64,000 nucleotides of DNA from NCBI GenBank assembly GCA_030737875.1, contig CM060915.1, forward strand, positions 628,620,786-628,684,785, given 5' to 3'. The notes beneath the pieces were generated by a model that was given only the letters and a program-made list of their open reading frames with translations, did no database searches and was not told where the DNA came from. Below, piece after piece: positions 48,130-60,378 of this stretch. This stretch comes from Allium sativum (lineage: Eukaryota; Streptophyta; Magnoliopsida; Asparagales; Amaryllidaceae). Both the position numbers and the translations under genes were made by a program. The first letter of the stretch is position 1, and each line of letters opens with the position of its first letter.

Positions 48130-49007
48130 GCATTTGCTAGAGTGTCTCGAATCGGAAGAGGACGATCCCTAGCCTCGATTTCATGACAGAAAACCAATTC
48201 CCAATACGACGACATTTCGGTCTTGATTGTAAACTTATATACGGCGACATAGTAGGATGGGGTACTATGCCGTCTAGGATTGATATATTTATATTGAAGT
48301 ATTTTAATACTTCTTAGACACTAATAATAATATTAAAATATTACTTTACACGTATTAAGCATGTTTGATCATCATAAGGGAAAACTCTATCCTCCTATGC
48401 GCGTTGCATTGTGTGATAGGACTTGAGTCTTATGATGATTTCATTTTTCAAAAATCATTTCGTTGTTTTATATAAACTTTATAAAATTATGCACTGGCAA
48501 TCCAATGGAGTAAACCCGTTCCGCATTAGCGGCGTGGTCCTGTGATTCGCCATATTGATAGTTAGTATAGGAAGATTTCTCACACCAGTCCCATGACAGA
48601 CTCGATGTTTGTTTCACTTTGCAAACTCGGGTGCCCTCTATTTACACGGGCAGCCAAATGACAGGTTCTTAGGGAGACATTTTCTACATTGAAGACTACT
48701 TGGAAGGAGAAGGCGAAGACTCTCTTTTATTTTTATCTTCTGCTTTTAGAGACTTTATTTTATCTTGGATTTTGATGTACGTTTGGAGTTGGAGCTTATT
48801 TCCTTTGATTTTGACTTTCATTTTGCTAAGTTGTATCCTGTAAACTGCGTACTATGTGGTTCTTTTGATGTGATGTTTATGACTTATATCTTTCCGCTGC
48901 AATAATTATGTGTTATGGTATCACCTGGGATCTGTTGTTGTTGTAAATATGTTGTATTCCAAATGATTATCCTTACTTTCGGTCTACGGAAGTTTGGGGT
49001 CATCACA
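48130..49007 (+). mobile_element. Element C, 3' LTR, second piece (to LTR end)
   Basis: Continues from 20889: GCATTTGCTAGAGTGTCTCG, then the U5-side modules (GGGAAAACTCTATCC, TTCTCACACCAGTCCCATGA, TTTCCGCTGC), ending TTTGGGGTCATCACA. The last 194 bp are the source of the inverted copy at 14403-14596. Confidence 0.9.
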
Positions 49008-49012
49008 ATTCC
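49008..49012. repeat. TSD of element C, right copy (ATTCC)
   Basis: One mismatch to AATCC at 13111-13115. The flanks rejoin to a continuous D LTR. Confidence 0.7.
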
Positions 49013-49807
49013 AAACCCAACGAATGTCGTCCCTAGCTAAATACCCTCATTCCGAACACAATGAGATATGTTTCGTAGGCCCATTCGACTGTTTGAGTCA
49101 GTTTCTCTTTAAATTAAAATATAAAACATTCAATATTTGATTTGAACGTACATTTCAATTTGCTGGTGCCACATACTAATTCTAAAAATTCCCAAAAAAT
49201 AAATCTAGCTATGTTACGGTCCCAACAAAACTAGTTTCGTCGAATTCTGAGACCGTTTGAAAAATGGCCCTTTTCTGGTCGATCCAATTTAATAGAAATC
49301 GACCAAACACATTTTCCTTTGCCACGCTCACGTACTAACTTTAAAAATTATGAAATTTGAAACCTAGCAATAATTTGACATCCCGGATCCAACAAAAGTG
49401 GTTTCATCGAATTCCGAGGTCGTTTGCAAAATGGCCATTTTCACGGGCTATATAAACTCTATAGCGACCTTTCTGAAAATTCATTTGGCCATAACTTTTG
49501 CTTCCCGCTACAAAACTTCGATTTTTCAGATTTGTAGAAAGATATTCACTAATAGATTTAAATATTTCTAGTTTCACTAAAATCTATTTTGTTTTGTTCC
49601 CGGTATAGTCAGTCAAAGTTTGAATTCAAATTCTGAAACTACTGCACCATTTCAGACCTTATTTATAATTATATTTATTTTCAAACATCAATTCAAACTC
49701 ACTTTTCGTTGTTATTATTTAAAATATTTATTTTAAATATTTTAAATTCACTAAAATAGCCAAATTAATTTTTTTTAAAATTGGTTCAGATTTTCCAGGT
49801 TATTACA
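49013..49807 (-). mobile_element. Element D: solo LTR, smaller piece
   Basis: On the minus strand this is the first 0.8 kb of the D LTR, starting TGTAATAACCTGGAAAATC at 49807. It carries family head words such as AACGAATGTCGTCCCTAGC (plus strand), seen in A and B as GACTGTCGCCCCTAG. Followed by the TSD AACCC. Confidence 0.88.
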
Positions 49808-50291
49808 AACCCATTCCAATTCAATTACTGGAAATTCTGATTACTTTTAAAACCCTTTCAAATCCAATTTATTTATTTAAAAAATAAATGGATTGTAATT
49901 CTAGTTCAAAACTAGTTCATTTTGATAAAAATCTATTTTTATCTTTTCAAATATGGAGTTTTTCATCCCAATTCTTTCCAAATCATTTCTTATGATTTTA
50001 CACAAATTATTACTATTTTTAATAATTTTATCAAGGCCCGTACAGTCGATTTCCATCTACGGCCATCGAACTGCACTTATAGCGACTTTTTACAAATTTG
50101 ATTTGGACATAATTCCAAATTCAACCGTTAGATTTCAAATCTCTAATATTCGTTAGAAAGTTGTTTTCGATACAAACCCAACGGTTCTAGTTTTAGGAGA
50201 ATCCGACGGTCAGATCTCCCGTAATATCCATTCGAAGACAATGGTCAAAATTCGCGAACTACCGCAGCGCTGCGCCTTCTATTCAGGCCAT

Positions 50292-50341
<50 letters not shown>

Positions 50342-50600
50342 CGTCGATTTCCTTTCAAAACATATTTTATAAATCGTTTTAAATTCGTTTTCAAAATGAT
50401 TTAAACTTCATATTCAATTTCAAATTAAAATTGAATATTCCATATCATCAATAAATAAACGATAGTATTTTTATATTTTGAAATCAATTCCTTTTTTATA
50501 TTCATTATAAAAATGAATATAATCAATATAAATATCGTTCACATCAAAATGGCGTCAATCTAACCAACACGGCTTTATATATTTCAATAACTTCGTTATT

Positions 50601-50957
50601 CTATTCAACAAATGAATTTTCTTTTATTCAACACATGAATTTTCTTCTATTCAACACATGAATATATATTTTATTCAACACATGAATTTATATTTTATTC
50701 AACACATGAATTTTCTTCTTTTCAACACATGAATATATATTTTATTCAACACATGAATTTTCTTCTATTCAACACATGAATATATATTTTATTCAACACA
50801 TGAATTTATATTTTATTCAACACATGAATTTTCTTCTATTCAACACATGAATTTTCTTCTATTCAACACATGAATATATATTTTATTCAGTATATGAATT
50901 TATATTTTATTCAACACATGAATTTTCTTCTATTCAACACATGAATATATATTTTAT
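50601..50957 (-). repeat. 23-25-bp tandem repeat, about 14-15 units (element B LTR)
   Basis: Alternating ATTCAACACATGAATTTTCT and ATTCAACACATGAATATATA units. The CAACACATGAA word is scattered in all LTRs of this family (for example 980-1250, and as its complement 35720-35940) but only here forms a long array. Confidence 0.9.
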
Positions 50958-52092
50958 TTTCCAACTTGGAATGAGGCCCAATCAATTACCATATAATGTT
51001 AATTATATGGATTCCCTACAACACATGTATTTAATAGCAACGATAAATCATCAACCATCATATAGAGTGCACCACACAACTACATAAGCATTAAATATAT
51101 ATATTTAACGCTTATAACAGCCTGTCAATCAATCGACCGACATACAGCTAATTATTGGGACTAGTGTATAGCCAATTTCATCCCAACACCCGTGTAGGGT
51201 TTTCAAACAATCAAACACAGGTTTTATTTATGCAGTTGGGTGATGTGTAAAATTTATCGTCCCAATCCATATCAGTCAAATGTGCGTACATAAACAAATC
51301 GCCCGATTTGTTTGTAACTATTTATTTTATATACATGATAAAAATTATATTTTTAACCATAAATAATTTATTTCATTCCACTACACACAATCATTTTTGA
51401 CAACACATCAATCAAACAAACATGCCATCCATGGTCTGTGGACGACGGGTGTCGGGTGCTGCTAAGCACCGTCTGCATCCTAATATATATTTCAACTAGA
51501 AAACAAATTAAAAGTGAGAAGTTCTCACCGACTAGCTAAACCAAACGCCGCGACTCTTCATATGTAGAAAATCTTCGCCTTGCTCGCCTTTTGTCACTTT
51601 CGTTGTCCGTATCCATTACATATATAAAAATCGCATCTTTATATTGTTGCTATGTATATAAAAATCACATTTTTAAAATGCTACTATATATATGAAGATT
51701 ATATTTTTATTTCAACTCCACCTAGATAAAAATCATATTTATTTCATTAGCTATATAAAAATCATATTTTTCTTCTCTACATTATATAAAAATCATATTT
51801 TTAATACACTACTAATATAAAAATCATATTTTTAAACAATTAAAAATCATAACTTTATCATATAAAAAAATCAAACCTTTATCCTTTTAAAGATCGAATC
51901 TTTATACCTTAAACACATACATAACAATCGGTTTTTTATTGCCTAAAATTCTAATTCTTATCATATATAATAATCTAACTTTATATTTATTTATTTATTT
52001 TAAAATCTAACTTTATTATTTTCTTTCCCCATCTAATTAAAAATCGGATCCATATATAATAAAATAAAACAAAATAAAAATAAATTGGACAG

Positions 52093-52540
52093 ACTTACTG
52101 CAATTTGTTTTTGGTGGCAGTGGAGGCTTGCGGCGGGGTCTGGAGGAGGGAGTCGGATCTGTGGTGGTTGGTTGAGCGCGATGTGGTTGAGGGCGTTTAG
52201 TGTTCGCTGGATTTGGTCTTCAGGTTTTCCGATTGGGGAGAGAGAGAGGAGGTGGGTCGCCGGGGGTCTACAGGTGGTGATGGGAGCATGGATGGCGGCG
52301 GCTGGCCATCATGACTGGAGGAGGGTGGTTTTGGTCGATTTGGGGAAGAGGGGTTGGAATTTGAGAAGGGGGGAAGCTGGAGGGGGTGTGGGTGGCGTTA
52401 GAGGGGGCGGCGGTGTTGGAGGGATTAACGGCGACGTCGTTTGGTGATGGCACAATGGAAAGACAGGGGCGACGGAGGTGTTTCAGCGAGGTTTTTTTCT
52501 TTTTTAATTTGAACGAATGGGTAGGAGAGAAGGGGGAGTT
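52093..52540 (-). promoter_or_regulatory. GC-rich LTR leader with splice donor (element B, 5' LTR)
   Basis: On the minus strand: TTTATAAAGTCAACTCCCCC (about 52530-52549), a pyrimidine-rich GC block, then TTGCAGTAAGTCTG (GTAAGT at 52093-52098) at the change to AT-rich sequence. Confidence 0.48.
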
Positions 52541-53850
52541 GACTTTATAAACAAATATATATATTATTTAAACAAATTCCAAAAAGTAACATTTTATATC
52601 GAACTCGAAATTGAACCCACCGACTGTTGCCCCTAGTTAATTGCCCCCATTCCGAATGCAATGGGATATGTTTCGTAAGCCAATTCGATGATTACGATCA
52701 GTTTCGTTGAATTTAAAATATAAATCTTTATATATTCAATTTAAACGCACATTTCAATTTACCGAGGCCACATACAGTCTCTAAAAATTCCCGAAAAATT
52801 ATTTCTAGCTTCCGACGATACGGTCCTAACAAAACTAATTTCATCAAATTTTGACACCATTGAAAAATGGCCATTTTCTGGTCGATCGAAATTGACTGAA
52901 ACTATTAAAACACGTTTTCTTTCGCCACACTCACATATTAATTCAGAAAATTATGAATTTTGGAATCTAGCAATATCTCGATATCCCGGATCCAACAAAA
53001 GTGGTTTCGTCGAAAACAGAGGCCATTTGCAAAATTTCGATTTTTAAGGGCCAAAATTCCACATCGACTATTCTAAATTTTCAACTGGGCATAACTTTTT
53101 GTCCTCGCTATGAAATTTCGATTTTTCGGATTTGTTGGAAAGATATTCTCAAATAGATTCTAATATTTTTGGTTTCACCAAAATCCGGTTTGTTTTGAAT
53201 CCTGTACATTCATTTGAAATTCGAAATCGAATTTTCGAACTACCGCGCCATTTTCAATTCCTTTTATAATTATAAATAATTATTTATACTCTAACGATGA
53301 TTCAAATAAATATTTCCTTTCTAATTCTATTCGAAATAAATTTCTCGTCATATAAATAAATCACTTTGAATAATCAAAATTCATCAAAATTGCCAAAATA
53401 AAAATTTTAAATTGGCTTGGATTTCCGGGTTATTACAGTAATCAACGTGATTTACTTAAGCGAAGTAAATTAGTTGCTTAAATAAGGAATGTCGGTTCAT
53501 GTTTGTTTCCATCAGTCCAAAAGTGAATCGACATGTTTTATATTGTAGTGCAAACCAAAGTTGAGTTTTACTGACCTATCACTGTTAGAACATTAGATAA
53601 TAATTAGGTTAATTAGTTTAAATAATTAAGGGTTAAATTGGTTTAATTTAAATTAAATTACTTTATATCATTGGTAACTCTTACATATGATAACAGAATT
53701 AAACAAGACAAGAGATACCAGAATCATATTGATGAGAACCACGTCATGAAACAAATCTGGATGGAACTGAAATTAGCTGGAATTTTTAATTAAATTAAAC
53801 GACTGTTTAATTTAATTAAAACAAGCCGTTGACAACAGAATCAGATCAAG

Positions 53851-53856
53851 GTGAGT
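53851..53856 (+). promoter_or_regulatory. Candidate 5' splice donor in element H LTR
   Basis: ATCAAG followed by GTGAGT, a strong match to the plant donor consensus, at a place comparable to the donors of A, B, E, J and G. Function is inferred. Confidence 0.4.
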
Positions 53857-56142
53857 TAAACTCACTCAGTTTTCCCATTTATATTTTATATAAATTGGGT
53901 TTTTATTTTGTGTGCTTTGTTTGCTATGGTTGACTATTTGCTAGTATTATAATTATTTGTTGATTTAATTGATGAAATTAAACCGTCGTTTAGTTTCAGT
54001 GAATTACTAAATCGTTATTCTATAGATTAGTTCCAATAAAGGTAACTTACCTTATTGGTCACGTTTATTTATAAACGTGTTTAAATTGTTGTATTGTTTG
54101 AATTGTGTGTGGTTGATGTTAAATGGTCGTTATTTATTGTTATCAGTTAAATGAAACTGAATGATCTGGTTTGTGATAACCGTTTTGAATATAGGGAAGA
54201 ACAGGTTGGAGGGATCCAACCGGATTCCTCAAATATATTTTTATTTTCATATTATCATATATGAACTGTCCTATTTGGGGTGATTGATTTGATTGTTGAT
54301 TATTGAGTATTCAACATCTGCTAGTTTAAACCAATAGGCTGTATTGGTTGAGTATTTGGCAGCGTATGGCCTATAAAATCAATCGTTTTATAAATATTGA
54401 TTCACCATCAGGTGAGTCGATAGAGATGAAGTTATAAAAAATTATTTTATAACTAGAGATAGATTTAGAAATATATTATTTTGAATAAAATTTATTAGAG
54501 AGAAATAAATAAATATTCTATTTAAGGCTTTGATTTATTAATTGATTTCATAAAGTCAATTCTGATGTTAATCAGATTCATAATTACGAGAATAAGAAAT
54601 AAATCGAATGGTTAAATTTGGATAATTGGGTTGTTAAGAAGTAATTAAATGGTATTTATCTAAATTAATTATATTATTAATTAATTTAAAGTGAGAACTA
54701 ATTGGAATCGGTTAACGAGATGATTGAGTTTTAAGTTGACAAAATCGATCGTTTTAATTGGAATCGACTATTAAATTAGTTTGTTTCGAATTTAGGCAAT
54801 AAAATAGTTTAAGAATATTGTTTTAACTTTAATAATATTTTTTATAAAGGAATTTACTATTTATTTTAGTTAATAAAGGAATTAACTACTGAAGTGGTTA
54901 ATGATTGAAATACATTATTATTTTAATTAATAATAATTTAGAAAATTACTTTTCAAAAGTAATCGAAGTGAAATCAAATGGAATGGTGAAAGAAGTTTAT
55001 AAATAGGTTTTATATTTAAAACCCGGATTTTTATAACAAAGTGATAAAAAGAAGTTTAAGCGAATACGAGAGAGTAAATTAAATGTTTACATAATATTTC
55101 AGTTAAGCAAAGCGAATTGTGAACAGAAGGGTTTACATTAAACCAAAGTTGTGTAAATGAGATTTAAGGTTTAAAAGCGTTAATTTTACCTTAACGTTAC
55201 TTAAAAATGAAATCAAGTAAAAAAAGGAAAAAGTGAAATGAAATTTCCAGAGCATGGAATGGTTGAATAGATTTGAAAGGGGATTAGTAAGCATGAATTT
55301 GGGGAAAAAAGTGGGACATAGGGTTGTATAACCAAATCCGATATTTTTTAAAGAAATTTGTTTAAAGAGGCGGAGTTAAAAAAGGTGTTGTTGATAAGAA
55401 ATTTCTTAATTATGGAATTAAGAAAGAAGGTTTGTGAAAATATATTTTGAATAGTTAAATTGGAAATTGTTTTGAGACTAGAATGGAATATGGGTTTTTG
55501 ATTACAACTTATATTTATCTGAGGATAAGATCGTTGTTAATCAAGGTATAAGAGGTAATTAAAATACCCCAACTTGAACGACTTCAGGATCGTTTGAAGA
55601 TAATATTAGTTGGTAATCGTAAGAGAGGTTAGTGATAATTTATTATTTCCATTAGGAAAATGATAATGCAACCGTTGGTGAAAATTGGAAAATATATAAT
55701 GAGAGATCCGAAGTAAAGGAAATGTAAAGTTTAGTTTTATTCTATATTAATAAATATTAGTTATTATTTCAAGAACGGAATAAAGGATATTACGTAACGC
55801 TGTTACGAATAATAAGCTGAATGGATTTCCCAAGTTTAAATAATAAAGAATGATGTAATAAATATTTGAAAGGAGAATTAAGTGAGAATTGAATATGGTT
55901 ACAAGTTATTTTACTAAGTATTATAATGGTTTTGAGAACACTAGTATATTAACCAAGAATTCAATTATCGTATTTTTAAACATTAAAAGAGTTAGAAGCT
56001 TTAATTAGGCAGAAGTGAACTAGTTTATTTTGAAGGCCAAGTGATGCTGAATACTGAACCAGTGAACTCATTGGATTGTCATGATTGAATCACTATATAT
56101 TTTGATAGTTAAATCACCGACTATCAAATCTGTCCAATATGA

Positions 56143-56200
56143 TTGTTGGTACGGAAAGACCGGGATCGAATTTATATTCGAAAAACATTCCGACCAACAA
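56143..56200 (+). other. Hairpin I in element H LTR
   Basis: TTGTTGGT (56143-56150) and CGGAA (56152-56156) pair with ACCAACAA (56193-56200) and TTCCG (56188-56192): 13 bp with one bulged A. The inner stem TCGAAT/ATTCGA (56166-56181) closes a 4-nt loop. The single-stranded word AAGACCGGG between the stems is the part conserved with the other families. Confidence 0.65.
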
Positions 56201-57676
56201 ATACGTGAATATATTAGAAGATGATCGAGATGGAGCATTGAAGACCGTGGACTTTCATAAACGGAAGAAAAACTAATATTCCCTGCCTAGAAAGTAGAGA
56301 TAAGCTGTGGTTTTGTCATGGTTGGAATCTACTGGCTGCAAGGACTACTCGCTACTGATCCATAGGGTGATTCCTATATTGGATGTAGTAGGAGAGTGCC
56401 TTCGGTTCATCCTGTTTCTGGATGACTTGTATGGACGGATGTCTAACAGAGTATTTCCAAAGGGATCGCGTACGTTGATTTCTGCAAACCTGCTATAGTT
56501 GTTGGCGGAGAATTGTCGTTCTCTTAGCTTCTAATTAGAGTATTTTTGTGGATGTCAATTAGTGATATCTGGCGGATCTGACAATGTGGCATTCAAAGTG
56601 AATGATGACCAGATGTTCTGGAGTTAATCTAAACATTAAGCCTCATCAACCAGGAAATGACAAAAATCAGGCAGGTAGCAAGGCTATGTGAGTTTCTCCC
56701 ATTAGGGTGTATAATCACCTATCTAGAGAAATTGCTATTTGCTTCTTTAATTTATATTCGATGCTATCCATTTTCGGGAAACAGTTGCTGATCCCAACCG
56801 TTGGTGATATACATTCGATACACTCAAACGAAATGAGTGGTCGGTTATGTGTGAGCCGGGCTGCAAGATGTTCTTGTTGAGCCCAGTGTATTCGCCTCTA
56901 GAGATACACTATCGACAAGTGGTCCCATACCTTGTCATTGTCGGAATCCAATCTCCAATAAGGTCCTGCGGTTTTGATTGTATACTATATATGTGGAGCG
57001 TGAGATGCAAGCGTTCTACTAAATTTTATTTACTTGTATTTAGACATTATTATAATATCAGAAAAGATATTGGTTTCAAAAAAAATTTGGGTTATCGTAA
57101 GGTAAAAACCTTCCGTACTTATGTGTGGATTTGGTCTTACGATTATCCTTTTCTTTCGAAAGGATTTTAACTTTAAAATCAAGTTGTGTGATACCCTTAA
57201 TACCGTGAGAGTTTTTTTCTCACTCTGGTTCACCAGACTGACCCGGTGTTTTGAAAATGCTCGGGTTAGCCCGGGTTGTATAGGTTTTGATTATCGGATG
57301 CTGCATAGTCCAGAGACGAGCTGAAGGTGTTCAGACGTATGATATTATATAGCTACTATTCCGCTGTGTGTTGTATATGGGCAAATTATTATAACTGCCG
57401 GATGTGTGATGTACTTTGATAAATTGTAAGCATTTTTAAAAAGATATCGGTAAAGATTTATTTCTGTATTATATTTTGTTCCATGCGATGTGTGACTCTG
57501 ATTCTGTATTATGGTGTTTCTTCTTCTTCTTCTATTCTTATATTTCTTTCTTTCTTATCTCACCCTATAATATTTTCTAATACTATCCAGTGTTTTCGGT
57601 GCTTGGAGGGTCGTCATGAGTTACGGTAAAGGTATTTATGTCGATTTTCGGGGCCGAAAATCCTTGGGTCGTTACA

Positions 57677-59754
57677 ATAAGAATATCAAAGTGCGAATAA
57701 ATAAAATATAGCGGAAAAATATCAGAGATTTAATTACATAGCAGCGGAAATATAAATAAATAAATGTATGTGCAGCAGAAAACATCAACTACCACAATTG
57801 AAAGAAATACACGGATATAAAGCTTTCCGAATATAGCTCCAGTTGTAATCCAGGATCCTGTGAAAAGAAATATCCACGAAAACCAAAACTACTAGCTGCC
57901 ATGTGGAAAATATGGGCGCCCAGAGTTTAGGCGGAAACAATCAACTCCGAGTCAGTCATAGGACTGGTGTGAGAACTTAAAACAGTTATTATACTTTTAC
58001 TTTAAAAGTTAGGAAATCATAGGACCACGCCGTATGACACGGAACGGGTTCACTCCACATGAATGTCAGTTTAAAACAAACAACACAATGCTTTTTGAAA
58101 AATGAAGCTATTAAAAGACTCATGTCCCATCACACAATGCAACGCAAGCCGGAGGATAGAGTTTTACTGTATAATAGCCAAATATGCTTGATACACTTTA
58201 AAACAAATATTTTGATATTACTATAAGTGCGTAGTATCAAAAACAAATTTAAATCTAAATGTATCAATCATAGAGGACATAGGTACCATATATTATGTCG
58301 CCATATAGGTTTACAATTAAAACCGCATAATGTCATATTGGAATTTGGATTTCCGTCATGAGTCAAGGCGAAGGACGTCTCATTACCGGTTCCGGGCCAT
58401 CTCTAGCGGGATACCTAGGATCAACACATGTGACCCTTGGATCTTGCAGGGTCGGTCCTCTCTTACTTTTGAGGATAAGTTATTCCTGAACAATACGTTT
58501 CCCAATCCTATCAGACTTATCACTCAAGCCTTTTAGTCGGATCTACATCCGAGGCGCCTCGCTATCCATCAACCACAGAAGTAAAATTGTTTGGTCTTCA
58601 TACCATGACACTATTTCTAGCTAGAAAGAAATACATGTACTCTATGTTGTCCCTAATCCCATTTCGGACTCATACCGAGGTGTGAGGCTCGTGAATTAAC
58701 GCTATACACAAAGTTATGCTACTTAAAGCCATGCTTTGATCATCATCCACAATTCCCTGCTTCTTAACAAAAGCCTTGATCATTTTCATCTTAGCATACC
58801 ACATTGACAATTCATTCCATACAACTAATATCTATAAATATATAATCTCTAAGCTCATACGTCTTAGAGAAGGGTGTTAAGCAAGAGAATTAATTCTCCA
58901 CCACCAAATAGATACATATTTAATAGAAATCAATCAATACAGAATGAAATACAATGTCAAGCATACAATCCATTTACAAGTTCGTTTTGGGTCTGAACGA
59001 AACCGGAAACACCTTATTTCTCGTCCCACATATCCAATACAGGGGAGAGGCCCTTGAATATTCGGTCGATCTCCAAGTACGTCTGGACAACCAATACTTA
59101 TTACCTAATCTTTGGTCTACAGCCCAATCAAGACATCAATAATCATCCAAACAATGTGAAGACCCCCATTCTTCCACCATCGTCTATAAATCTTCGACTT
59201 TTAGTCGACGTATCAGTTATTTAGATTGGGTTAAACCCGGTCTTTCCGAATAGCCCATGTATCTTATAATCTAGTGCTATAAAAACACATCATATGCCTT
59301 TATTCCAATCTAGAATATTATTTTATTAAATATTCATTACATTGGGAATCATTTCCCCTAAATCTTATCAAAGATTTAATTCATTTAAACTTCTTGTTTA
59401 AACCTTTCTTTGAAAACATTGCAAAAGATTTTGTATTATCTTTTAACAATCTTAAACCAAATTAAGGTTTATCAAACTAGACAGGATTAACGAACCTTAC
59501 CGAAGTAATCATTTATTTTGTTTTTCCAATCCCAACATATTCATCCCATGGAGCAAAACCGGTGGTACTCCATATCTAACACCCACTGTGTTATCGGTAA
59601 AATTAATTACCATTTCATGTTTCAAATCTAATTAAAGATTTATCTATCGCATGGAGTAAAACTAGTGGTACTCCATTCTCTAACATTTCTTGAATTCGGT
59701 AAATTTATTTACCTTATTCCCATTTCAATATAATTAAAGATTCATTAAAACTCC
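57677..59754 (-). mobile_element. Element I: LTR fragment interrupted by H and G
   Basis: Minus-strand LTR, U5 side toward H, with B-like words (ATATCAGAGATTTAATTAC, GCAGCGGAAA, TCAGTCATAGGACTGGTGTG, GTTTACAAT...ACCGCATAATG). The conserved block is at 58951-59014, and hairpin I at 59214-59254 has an intact inner stem (GGGT/ACCC) but a decayed outer stem. It breaks at 59754 in ATTCATTAAAACTCC, where G begins; B's LTR has the uninterrupted word near 8480. No gene. Confidence 0.75.
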
Positions 59755-60378
59755 TGTAACGACCCGTATTCTACGCATCATAGGATCGTAGAATATTTAT
59801 TTCTTTCACATACAAAGTCGTATGGTCATGTAACTTTGGGAGACGACTATTGGGATCATTTCCCATGTTCATGATTTTTATTGATTTTTGAATGACCATT
59901 TTACCTCTAGTTTGTACAGTTTTGGCCATAACTTATGACTGGAAGGGAATTTTGAGTTTAAAACACTTCCATTGGCTCCGGATGATGGTTTACAATTCCG
60001 TAGAGTGGTCACATTAGCCAAACGGACTCACCGTTTTGGAGATATGGCTGAAACAAGTTTCAGATGGTGAAAAACAGCTTAATTGGGCTTAACCTGGTAA
60101 TTAGCAGCTAGGCCCAAAGGGGATTTCGGGATTGAAGATGTATAGGGGCTGATTAGGGTTAGAAAACATTTCATTCAGCCGCCACTTTCATTCTTGGAAC
60201 TCTAGCAATGGCCTCCAACACCCAAATCACCTTCTAATCACTTTCTAATCAAGTTTTGGCTTAATCTACATCAAATTAAGGAGGGAAAACACAAAAGCAA
60301 GGTTAGAGCTACTGTTAGACATCAGTATTCACCCAAATCAGCAAGGTTTCAGTTCTGAGAATTTTATTTGTGGCCAAG

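Larger units (their letters stand above)
49808..53437 (-). mobile_element. Element B, 5' LTR, start-side piece
   Basis: Begins with the second AACCC (49808-49812) and continues B's LTR, ending on the plus strand with CCGGGTTATTACA at 53437, the LTR start on the minus strand. Adjacent GTAAT (53438-53442) would be half of B's TSD; the partner lies off the left edge. It contains an (AT)n run at 50291-50340, a 23-25-bp array, and a GC leader with splice donor. Non-coding. Confidence 0.88.
53438..57676 (+). mobile_element. Element H: LTR, 3' part, host of element B (inferred)
   Basis: A more diverged plus-strand LTR that keeps the U5-side module order of C and A: hairpin I (56143-56200), a block with GTGCCTTCGGTTC and GACTTGTATGGACGG (about 56395-56440), GTAAGGTAAAAACC (57098), a CACCAGACTGACCCGG block (57230), and an end at 57676 in TTGGGTCGTTACA. 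A consensus splice donor CAAGGTGAGT is at 53847-53856. No PBS follows the end, so it is a solo or 3' LTR. Its 5' part should lie left of the window beyond B. I find no gene in these 4.2 kb; short open frames at 56307 and 56847 fall on the LTR modules. Confidence 0.7.

Noticed and set aside
56307..57324. Small open frames in element H
   Set aside because: They coincide with degraded LTR modules homologous to non-coding blocks in A and C.
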